Assembly: GCF_029917005.1 (NCBI RefSeq)
Contig: NZ_CP123967.1
Coordinates: 930,001-994,000 of the forward strand
Reading direction: 5' to 3'
Source: Tessaracoccus lacteus
Lineage (GTDB): Bacteria > Actinomycetota > Actinomycetes > Propionibacteriales > Propionibacteriaceae
Length of the DNA: 64,000 nucleotides
The position numbers were made by a program, and so were the translations under genes. Positions 57,322-64,000 of the stretch are shown here, piece by piece; the stretch's first letter is position 1; every line of letters begins with the position of its first letter. The notes beneath the pieces were generated by a model. It did no database searches and had not been told where the DNA came from. It worked only from the letters and a program-made list of their open reading frames with translations.

Positions 57322-58404
57322 GTGAAGCGAATCCGCACCGCCCTCGTGGGCGTCGTCGCCGCTGCGTGCATGGTCACCGGAACCCTCTCGGCGAACGCCG
57401 ACCCCGATGCGGTGGCTGAGGCGAAGTCCGAGCTCGCCCGCATCCAGCAGGAGTCCTCGGCGCTGGATCAGCAGATCATCGAGGCGTTCGACGCCGCGGA
57501 CAAGGCCACCGCGAAGCTCAAGACCCTGAAGGCGGACCTCAAGGCCCAGGAGGCCAAGGTCGACGCCGGCATCACCGAGTTGGGCGACGCGGCGGCTCTG
57601 CAGATGGGCAACGACTCGGTCTCGCTCGCAGCGCAGCTTCTCACCACGAGCGACTCCGCCAACTTCCTCTCCGGCCTGTCCGCCATGCAGGCCGAGGTCG
57701 ACCGTTCCTCGGCCGGCGTCCAGCAGCTCCAGCTGGAGCAGGCCAAGCTCGAGACCCTCCGCACGGAGGCCGCGGACACCAAGGCCGAGGCCGACAAGCA
57801 GGCCAAGGCCAAGGAGTCGCTGAAGGCCGACTATGACGAGAAGGAGGCCGAGGCGCAGGCCATCTACGACAGGCTCTCCGCAGAGGAGCAGCAGCGCCTC
57901 GCCGACCTGCAGGCCGAGGAGGAGGCTGCGGCCACCGCTGCCGCCGAGGCCTCCGCGGCCCGCTCTGCCAGCGCCAGCCGCGGCGAGGACCGCAGCGAGA
58001 CAGCCTCGTCGTCCAGCTCCAGCGACTCGACCAGCACCGCCGCCGGCTCCGGCCGCGCGTCCAGCGCCGTCAGCGCCGCGCTGTCGAAGGTGGGCAGCAG
58101 CTATGTCTTCGGCTCGACCGGACCGTCGTCCTTCGACTGCTCCGGCCTCATGTACTGGGCCTACAGCCAGGCCGGCATCAGCCTGCCCCGCTCCTCCGGC
58201 GCGCAGTACAGCGGGGCCGGATCCCGGGTCTCGATCTCCGACCTGAAGCCAGGCGACCTGGTCTTCTACTACAGCCCCATCAGCCACGTCGGCATGTACA
58301 TCGGCGGCGGCAGGATCGTGCACGCCGCCAACCCCCGCTCCGGTGTGACGGTGGCGGGCCTCCGCTCCATGCCGATCAGCGGCGCGGTGCGCGTCGTCGG
58401 CTGA
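57322..58404 (+). CDS. Secreted NlpC/P60 (C40) peptidoglycan endopeptidase
   Basis: 360 residues with a signal peptide at 1-27 (VGVVAAACMVTGTLSANA). A long coiled coil (about 28-215) and a Ser-rich linker precede the C-terminal NlpC/P60 domain. The catalytic Cys is residue 273 in SSFDCSGLMYWAY and the His is in PISHVGMYIGG. This RipA/CwlO-like layout fits a cell-separation hydrolase cutting D-Glu-mDAP bonds. An AT-rich inverted repeat lies just upstream. Confidence 0.92.
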   Translation: MKRIRTALVGVVAAACMVTGTLSANADPDAVAEAKSELARIQQESSALDQQIIEAFDAADKATAKLKTLKADLKAQEAKVDAGITELGDAAALQMGNDSVSLAAQLLTTSDSANFLSGLSAMQAEVDRSSAGVQQLQLEQAKLETLRTEAADTKAEADKQAKAKESLKADYDEKEAEAQAIYDRLSAEEQQRLADLQAEEEAAATAAAEASAARSASASRGEDRSETASSSSSSDSTSTAAGSGRASSAVSAALSKVGSSYVFGSTGPSSFDCSGLMYWAYSQAGISLPRSSGAQYSGAGSRVSISDLKPGDLVFYYSPISHVGMYIGGGRIVHAANPRSGVTVAGLRSMPISGAVRVVG

Positions 58405-58405
58405 C

Positions 58406-59188
58406 TCAGGCGCGGGCCGCGATGAAGGCCCGCGACTCGTCGATGATGCGCTGCGCGTCGTGGTCGAGCGTCGCGACGTGGTAGCTGTCCGGCAGCGACA
58501 CCTCGCGCACCGTCGCAACGTGCCGGAGGATCACCTCCCCGCTCAGGTCGTCGACGACGTGGTCGCCCGCCGAGCGCATCAGAAGCACGGGGGCGGTCAC
58601 CCGCGTTAGTGCCTCCCTGGTCACGCGCCACAGGTCCGTCATGGTCTTCAGCGTGGTCACCGAGAACCGGTCGTAGCCGGGCTCCACGACGCCCTCGAGC
58701 GCGATGTCCGACGCGATGCCTGGCTGGGACGGCAGTACCCTGTGCAGCGCCGCCGCGGCGGGGATGCGCCTGTCGCGGGTGGCGACGGCGGGATTCACGA
58801 GCAGCACCCCGGCCACCGGCTCGCGGGAGGCAAGCAGGAGCGCCAGCGCGCCGCCCATCGACAGCCCGGCCACGAAGACCTCATCGCAGGCCGCGTCGAG
58901 CTCGTGGTAGGCATCCTCCAGCTCCCAGTACCAGTCCCACCAGCGGGTCCTCGCCAGGTCGTGCCAGTGCGTGCCGTGGCCCGGCAGCCGCGGCGCGATC
59001 ACGCGGGCGCCCGGCCAGCCCTCGGCGCGCTCGGCGATTCCCCTGGCCCACGGCGACACGGAGGCGACCGTTCCCGTGAATCCGTGGCTCACGAGCACCC
59101 CGATTCTGCCCTCGCCGATTCTCAGCGGACGGGCATCCGGCAGGACCGGGTGGTAGGGGTTCCGGGGCAGCGGTGGCAGCGGAGTCAT
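58406..59188 (-). CDS. Alpha/beta hydrolase (carboxylesterase/lipase type)
   Basis: 260 residues. Nucleophile Ser in VAGLSMGGALAL, acid in RSAGDHVVD and His in PDSYHVATLDHD form the triad; the oxyanion region is VLVSHGFTGT. It resembles Est30/monoglyceride lipases. Substrate unknown. It converges with the NlpC/P60 gene and diverges from plsC. Confidence 0.9.
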   Translation of the reverse strand: MTPLPPLPRNPYHPVLPDARPLRIGEGRIGVLVSHGFTGTVASVSPWARGIAERAEGWPGARVIAPRLPGHGTHWHDLARTRWWDWYWELEDAYHELDAACDEVFVAGLSMGGALALLLASREPVAGVLLVNPAVATRDRRIPAAAALHRVLPSQPGIASDIALEGVVEPGYDRFSVTTLKTMTDLWRVTREALTRVTAPVLLMRSAGDHVVDDLSGEVILRHVATVREVSLPDSYHVATLDHDAQRIIDESRAFIAARA

Positions 59189-59226
59189 AGCCGAAGGATA
59201 CGGCGACGGCCACTAGACTGCTGGCC

Positions 59227-59991
59227 ATGACGGCTGCCTACACCTTCTTCAAGCTCGTGATCTTCCGTCCCCTGGTGAAGTACGGCTACTCCACCATCGT
59301 GATCGGCGCGGAGAACTTCCCGAAGGAGGGTGGCGCCATCCTTGCCAGCAACCACATCGGAGCGCTCGACTCGCTGGTGGTGCCGGCCATGATGCCGCGC
59401 GAGATCACGTTCCCCGCGAAGAAGGAGTTGTTCTCCGGTAAGGGAGGAATAGGGCAGAAGATCGTCGCCTGGTTCCTCAAGACAGTCGGCATGGTGTCGA
59501 TGGATCGCAGCGGCGGCCGGGCCAGCGCCGCGGCGCTGGGTGAGATCACCGCGGTGCTGGAGGAGGGGCGGGTCGTCGCGATCTACCCCGAGGGCACGCG
59601 TTCCCCGGACGGCCGGCTGTACAAGGGCAAGACCGGCATGGCGCGCATGGCGCTCACCCACGACGTCCCCGTCATCCCCGTCGGAGTCAGCGGCACCAAG
59701 TCCTTCAAGGGCCCCTTCGGCATCCCCTGGGCGAAGCGGCCGGTCGTGGTGATCGGCAGGCCTCTGCACTTCCCGGACTACGCGGAGAGCCCGAACAACA
59801 GCAAGGCCCTGCGCTGGGTGACAGACGAGACCATGGCCGCCATCCAGCAGCTGACCGGTCAGGAGTACGTCGACGTGTACGCGTCGCGCGTGAAGCATGG
59901 AGACCTCGCCGGCGGCGGCGCCGACGCCTTCGTGCTGCCCCGTCCAGGTGGCGGAGACGCCCCCGTCATCGAGCCCCGCCCGGAGTCGTGA
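59227..59991 (+). CDS. plsC: 1-acyl-sn-glycerol-3-phosphate acyltransferase
   Basis: A 254-residue membrane-associated enzyme making phosphatidic acid. The HX4D motif is in ASNHIGALDS and the second in IYPEGTRSPDG. The N-terminus is hydrophobic. The following kinase GTG overlaps its stop by 4 bases. Confidence 0.9.
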   Translation: MTAAYTFFKLVIFRPLVKYGYSTIVIGAENFPKEGGAILASNHIGALDSLVVPAMMPREITFPAKKELFSGKGGIGQKIVAWFLKTVGMVSMDRSGGRASAAALGEITAVLEEGRVVAIYPEGTRSPDGRLYKGKTGMARMALTHDVPVIPVGVSGTKSFKGPFGIPWAKRPVVVIGRPLHFPDYAESPNNSKALRWVTDETMAAIQQLTGQEYVDVYASRVKHGDLAGGGADAFVLPRPGGGDAPVIEPRPES

Positions 59992-61187
59992 ATCAGCGGC
60001 CGGCCGACACGACCCGTCCCCTGACCTGGGTGCGGGCGCAGGCGCTGTGGTTCCGTGACCGGGACGACCTGCTCGGCAGGGTGCTGGTGGTCTGTGAGGG
60101 CGCCAGGGGGCTGCTCGCGCTGCAGGCGGCCGCGGTGAACCTGGCCATCGTGCTGCCGCGCTCCGACAATGTGATCGGGGTCGCGGCCGCGACCATCGCC
60201 CTGCTCTACTGGCAGCTGTTCCTCTCGTGGCGGATGCGCCGACCGCAGCAGCGGACGCTGTCGACCCACCTTGCGGACCTCGGGGTGACGTGCGCGATCA
60301 TCCTGACGACGGCCCAGGTCGCGCCGGAGGCGTCGGTGCTGACGCTGGCCGGCTACTGGGCCGGCGGCTGCGCGGCCTACGCCGCCGTCTTCCGCAGCAT
60401 CCGCTGGGGGGTCGGGTTCGCGCTCGTCACGGCGGCGGCCATGCTCGTCGACCCCGGCGGGTTCGTCGGGGAGCGGGTGGGCCTGGCGTTCGCGATGGTC
60501 GTGCTCAGCGCCGCGCTCGCGCTGCTGATCAACCAGTTCCGCGCCACGATAATCCAGCAGGAGCAGGAGCGTATGCGGTCCGCGTCGCTGGCCGAGAGGG
60601 AGCGTCTGTCGCGCATCGTGCACGACGGCGCGCTGCAGGTCCTGGCCCTTGTGGAGCGCGAGGGTGCCTCCCTCGGCCCGCGCGGACTGCGGCTGGCCGC
60701 GCTGGCGCGCGAGTCGGAGGCGCAGCTGCGCAGCCACCTGCAGGACCGGGAGGTCGAGGTGGCTGCCGCCGACACCGTCGACCTGGCCGCCGCGCTCGAC
60801 AAGTACGGCTCAGCCCGGGTCACGGTGTCCACCATGGCGTCGCTGGTCACGGTGCCGCGCCGGCTCGTCGACGAGATCGAGGCGACCCTTGCCGAGATCC
60901 TGACCAACGTCGAGCGACACGCAGGCCCCGGGGCCCAGGTATGGATCCTCCTCGACCAGGAGCTGGACGACGAGGTGATCCTCTGGGTCCGCGACAACGG
61001 CGTCGGCATGAGCGCCGGTCAGGCGCAGGAGGCCGCGGACAACGGCAGGCTGGGCATCCGCGACTCCATCGTCGGGCGGATGGCTGCGCTGGGCGGTTCG
61101 GCGATCCTGAAGTCGTCGCCGGGCGCGGGTACCGAGTGGGAGCTACGCTTTCCGTTGGACGGCCCGGAGATGGAAGGTGGTGCCTGA
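59988..61187 (+). CDS. Sensor histidine kinase, NarX/MacS-like
   Basis: 399 residues: several N-terminal membrane helices (about residues 30-185), then a HisKA_3-like dimerisation helix with phospho-acceptor His212 in RIVHDGALQ. The HATPase domain has EILTNVERHAGPG (N box), DNGVGMS and GTEWELRF. It works with the response regulator whose ATG overlaps its stop by one base. Signal unknown; the plsC coupling hints at membrane stress, as inference. Confidence 0.9.
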   Translation: MNQRPADTTRPLTWVRAQALWFRDRDDLLGRVLVVCEGARGLLALQAAAVNLAIVLPRSDNVIGVAAATIALLYWQLFLSWRMRRPQQRTLSTHLADLGVTCAIILTTAQVAPEASVLTLAGYWAGGCAAYAAVFRSIRWGVGFALVTAAAMLVDPGGFVGERVGLAFAMVVLSAALALLINQFRATIIQQEQERMRSASLAERERLSRIVHDGALQVLALVEREGASLGPRGLRLAALARESEAQLRSHLQDREVEVAAADTVDLAAALDKYGSARVTVSTMASLVTVPRRLVDEIEATLAEILTNVERHAGPGAQVWILLDQELDDEVILWVRDNGVGMSAGQAQEAADNGRLGIRDSIVGRMAALGGSAILKSSPGAGTEWELRFPLDGPEMEGGA

Positions 61188-61849
61188 TGCCAGAGCGCAG
61201 GCGTGTGATGCTCGTCGATGACCACCCCATGTGGATCGACGCGCTGAGCGAGGACCTCACCGAGGTCGGCTTCGAGATCGTCGCGGTCGCCAAGAACGGC
61301 CGCGAGTGCCTGGACCGGGCGCGGGCCGCGAGGCCCGAGATCATCGTGATGGACCTGCAGATCCCCGAGCCCGACGGCGCGACCTGCATCGAGATCCTGC
61401 TGGGGGAGTTCCCCGACCTGCACGTGCTGGTCATGTCCGCCTCCGGCGAGCGCGACGACGTGCTGCGCGCCATGAAGGCCGGCGCCAAGGGGTACCTCGT
61501 GAAGTCCGCCTCCAAGGAGGAGCTGATCGACGGTGTGCAGCGCACCGCGGTCGGAGATGCCGTGTTCACGCCCGGCCTGGCGGGGCTGGTGCTCGGCGAG
61601 TTCCGCCGGATGGTCAACGTGGCCCACTCCCGCAACGAGGAGGGGCCGGTGCTGACCAGCCGCGAGGTCGAGGTGCTGCGTCGCGTCGCGAAGGGCATGG
61701 CCTACCGGGAGATCGCCGACGAGCTGTTCGTGTCGCACCGCACGGTCCAGAACCACGTGCAGAACGTGCTGCGGAAGCTGCAGCTGCACAACCGCGTCGA
61801 GCTCACGCTGTATGCCATCGACCAGGGCCTGCACGACCCCAACGCGTGA
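61187..61849 (+). CDS. Response regulator, NarL/LuxR type
   Basis: 220 residues: receiver domain with Asp56 in IIVMDLQIPEPDG and the lysine in KGYLVKSAS, then a LuxR-type HTH (LTSREVEVLRRVAKGM, YREIADELFVSHRTVQNHV). It is the partner of the overlapping histidine kinase. Confidence 0.94.
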   Translation: MPERRRVMLVDDHPMWIDALSEDLTEVGFEIVAVAKNGRECLDRARAARPEIIVMDLQIPEPDGATCIEILLGEFPDLHVLVMSASGERDDVLRAMKAGAKGYLVKSASKEELIDGVQRTAVGDAVFTPGLAGLVLGEFRRMVNVAHSRNEEGPVLTSREVEVLRRVAKGMAYREIADELFVSHRTVQNHVQNVLRKLQLHNRVELTLYAIDQGLHDPNA

Positions 61850-61930
61850 GCCGTCGACGTTCACTCCAGGGGGAGTCCAGCGCGCCGCCGTCGTGCGGGC
61901 GCCCGTGTCTCCTCTAGTACCCTTGGCGCC

Positions 61931-63316
61931 ATGTCGAGCATCATTTCCCGGGAAGAACTGCGCGCGCTGCCACTCATTCAGCAGCCGAGCTACCCGGACC
62001 GGCGGGCTCTCGACCGCACCATCGACTCCCTGGAGAAGCTGCCCCCGCTCGTGTTCGCGGGGGAGTGCGACGACCTGCGCCTGAAGCTGGCCGACGTCGC
62101 AGACGGCAAGGCCTTCCTCCTGCAGGGCGGCGACTGCGCCGAGACCTTCGAGGCCGTGACGGCGGAGAACATCAAGCGCAAGCTGCTCGTGCAGCTGTCG
62201 ATGGCGGTTGTCATGACGTACGCGGCGCAGGTGCCTGTGGTCAAGGTCGGCCGCATCGCGGGTCAGTACGCCAAGCCGCGCTCCAAGGACACCGAGACCC
62301 GCGGCGACGTGACGCTGCCCGCCTACCGCGGCGACGCCATCAACGGCTTCGACTTCACGCCCGAGGCCCGGGTGCACAACCCTAAGCGGCTCCTCGACGT
62401 GTACACGTCCTCGGCCGCGACGCTGAACCTGGTGCGGGCCTTCGTCAAGGGTGGCTTCGCCGACCTGCGCGGCGTGCACAGCTGGAACTCAGCGTTCGTG
62501 CGCGACTCCGAGGTCGAGGCCGAGTACGAGGACCTCGCCAACGAGATCTCCCGCGCACTGGCGTTCATGGTCGCCTGCGGGGTGCAGGATGATTCGCTGG
62601 ACACCGTCGACTTCTACGCCTCGCACGAGGCGCTGCTGCTCGAGTACGAGCGCGCGCTGACCCGCGTCGACTCCCGCTCGCAGGAGCTCTACGGCTGCTC
62701 TGGCCACATGCTCTGGATCGGCGAGCGGACCCGCCAGCTGGACGGCGCGCACGTCGAGTTGCTGCGCCGGGTGCGCAACCCGTTGGGCATCAAGCTCGGT
62801 CCCACGACGACGCCGGAACAGGCGATCGCGCTGGCCGATCGCCTCGATCCCGACAGGGTTCCCGGCCGGATCACGTTCATCGCACGCATGGGCGCGGGGA
62901 AGGTCCGCGACGTGCTGCCCGGCGTCATCTCGGGCGTCGAGGCCACCGGCCGCAAGGTCGCATGGGTGTGCGACCCGATGCACGGCAACACGTTCGAGGC
63001 CGCCAACGGCTACAAGACCCGTTCCTTCGCCGACGTCGTCGACGAGGTCAACGGCTTCTTCGATGTCCACGAGCAGCTGGGCACGTGGCCCGGCGGCCTG
63101 CACGTCGAGCTGACTGGCGACGACGTCACGGAATGCGTCGGCGGCGTCAACCGGCTGAGCGAGGACGACCTGGCCAGCCGCTACGAGACCGTCTGCGACC
63201 CGCGGCTCAACCGCAACCAGTCGCTCGAGCTGGCCTTCACTGTCGCGAAGCGGCTGCGCTCCGGGCGGCTCAGGAGGGTCAACCCTGTGCAGCAGTTCGA
63301 CGCGAAGGAGCTGTGA
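61931..63316 (+). CDS. aroG: Class II DAHP synthase
   Basis: A 461-residue class II (plant-like) 3-deoxy-D-arabino-heptulosonate-7-phosphate synthase, first step of aromatic synthesis from PEP and erythrose-4-phosphate. Marks: FAGECDDLRLKLADV, FLLQGGDCAETF with the metal cysteine, KVGRIAGQYAKPRS and WVCDPMHGNT. It feeds chorismate to enzymes such as TrpD. The PLP aldolase start follows after 6 bases. Confidence 0.95.
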   Translation: MSSIISREELRALPLIQQPSYPDRRALDRTIDSLEKLPPLVFAGECDDLRLKLADVADGKAFLLQGGDCAETFEAVTAENIKRKLLVQLSMAVVMTYAAQVPVVKVGRIAGQYAKPRSKDTETRGDVTLPAYRGDAINGFDFTPEARVHNPKRLLDVYTSSAATLNLVRAFVKGGFADLRGVHSWNSAFVRDSEVEAEYEDLANEISRALAFMVACGVQDDSLDTVDFYASHEALLLEYERALTRVDSRSQELYGCSGHMLWIGERTRQLDGAHVELLRRVRNPLGIKLGPTTTPEQAIALADRLDPDRVPGRITFIARMGAGKVRDVLPGVISGVEATGRKVAWVCDPMHGNTFEAANGYKTRSFADVVDEVNGFFDVHEQLGTWPGGLHVELTGDDVTECVGGVNRLSEDDLASRYETVCDPRLNRNQSLELAFTVAKRLRSGRLRRVNPVQQFDAKEL

Positions 63317-63322
63317 GTCGTC

Positions 63323-64000
63323 GTGATCGACCTGCGCAGCGACACCGTCACGCGCCCTGACGCCGCGATGCTGGCCGCGATGGCGGCCGCCCAGGTCGGC
63401 GACGACGTCTACGGCGACGACCCGTCGGTCAACGCCCTCGAGGCGCGCGTAGCTGCGCTGTTCGGCAAGGAGGCGGGGCTCTTCTGCGCCACCGGCACGC
63501 TGAGCAATCTGCTGGGGGTGTGGCTGCACACCCCGCTCGGCGGGGAGGTGCTGTGCGACCAGTGGGCGCACATCGCCCGCGCCGAGATGGGCGCGCACGG
63601 CGCGCTGCACGGCGTCACCATGCGGACCTGGGCGTCCGACCGGGGGCGGCTGAGGGCCTCCGACGTGACCGCGTTGCTCGCGACCGGCTGTGGGCCCTTC
63701 CTCGTCGAGACCGCCTGCGTCGGGGTGGAGGACACCCACAACTTCGGCGGCGGCACCGTCCAGGACTTCAACCAGCTGGTCGAGTTGTCCGCGGCGGTCC
63801 GCGCGGCGGGCGTGAAGCTGCACCTCGACGGGGCGCGGCTCGCCAACGCCGCGGCGGTAACCGGCCGCTCGTTCGCGGAGTACGGGGCGCTGTTCGACAC
63901 CGTCAGCCTCTGCCTGTCGAAGGGGATCGGCGCGCCCGTCGGGTCGGTGCTGGTGGGCGCCGCCGCCGACATCGCGCGCGCCCGCGTGCAGCGCAAGCGG
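63323..64000 (+). CDS. Threonine-aldolase-type PLP enzyme, 3' end outside window
   Basis: GTG at 63323. IDLRSDTVTRPDAAM and VGDDVYGDDPSVNALEARVA are the typical start of low-specificity threonine aldolases. The PLP lysine is in VSLCLSKGIGAPVGSVL and the PLP-binding Asp in LHLDGARLANAA. 226 codons are visible; the rest lies beyond the window. It would cleave threonine to glycine and acetaldehyde. Confidence 0.88.
   Translation, partial: MIDLRSDTVTRPDAAMLAAMAAAQVGDDVYGDDPSVNALEARVAALFGKEAGLFCATGTLSNLLGVWLHTPLGGEVLCDQWAHIARAEMGAHGALHGVTMRTWASDRGRLRASDVTALLATGCGPFLVETACVGVEDTHNFGGGTVQDFNQLVELSAAVRAAGVKLHLDGARLANAAAVTGRSFAEYGALFDTVSLCLSKGIGAPVGSVLVGAAADIARARVQRKR

Overview
The window is high-GC DNA from an actinobacterium. 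GTG starts are common, many genes overlap by 1 to 4 bases, and the actinobacterial respiratory layout (ctaC-ctaD-ctaF; ctaE-qcrC-qcrA-qcrB) is present along with lipB-lipA-sucB, PspA/PspAA and DUF3043/DUF4191 genes. Gene content fits Propionibacteriaceae (Tessaracoccus-like), but the genus cannot be fixed from sequence reading alone.

Bases 1 to about 15,530 are accessory DNA. First comes the 3' end of a type 2 BREX phage-defence operon (pglZ, cut by the window edge, then brxD and brxHI). It is followed by a scrap-heap: a broken PIN toxin/antitoxin pair, an IS110 element with a probable bridge-RNA region, the front half of a pentapeptide-repeat gene on the minus strand, an ISL3-family element, the tail of a pentapeptide-repeat gene on the plus strand, and a decayed IS3-family transposase. 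Next is a 5.2 kb block bounded by two direct copies of the 3' end of glnA plus its terminator (10257-10331 and 15487-15562, with a 34 bp identical core). The block carries a tightly packed four-gene minus-strand operon: a STAND-like ATPase, a degenerate P-loop protein with a C-terminal HDR motif, a glycine-rich membrane protein and a small helical protein. A scrap of a type I restriction hsdM gene lies upstream. I cannot match this operon to a named defence system, and it is the best candidate here for an undescribed system.

From glnA (15538) to the right edge the window is mostly core chromosome: glutamine synthetase, a cation symporter, an aldo/keto reductase, and a heterodimeric ABC exporter-fold transporter beside a DtxR/IdeR-like box. 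An ExaC-type aldehyde dehydrogenase here has lost about 170-185 internal residues in frame; it is followed by DUF779 and a scrap of a UbiB-type kinase. After these come an ABC-F protein, lipoate synthesis/attachment and the 2-oxo acid dehydrogenase E2, leucyl aminopeptidase, PspA/PspAA, a glycerate-kinase-like protein, ErpA and cytochrome oxidase subunits II/I/IV. The right part holds an MFS porter, an ABC-2 exporter, GuaB1, the bc1 complex with oxidase subunit III, trpD, a YcaQ-type glycosylase, cyclophilin, a DnaQ/GIY-YIG fusion, an NlpC/P60 hydrolase, an esterase, PlsC, a two-component system, class II DAHP synthase and a PLP aldolase that runs off the right edge.

Functionally, the respiratory genes form a bc1-aa3 supercomplex served by ErpA Fe-S delivery, and the lip/sucB genes form a lipoylation unit. 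The left 15 kb reads as a defence island built by serial insertion and decay next to glnA. No tRNA, rRNA or CRISPR array was recognised.
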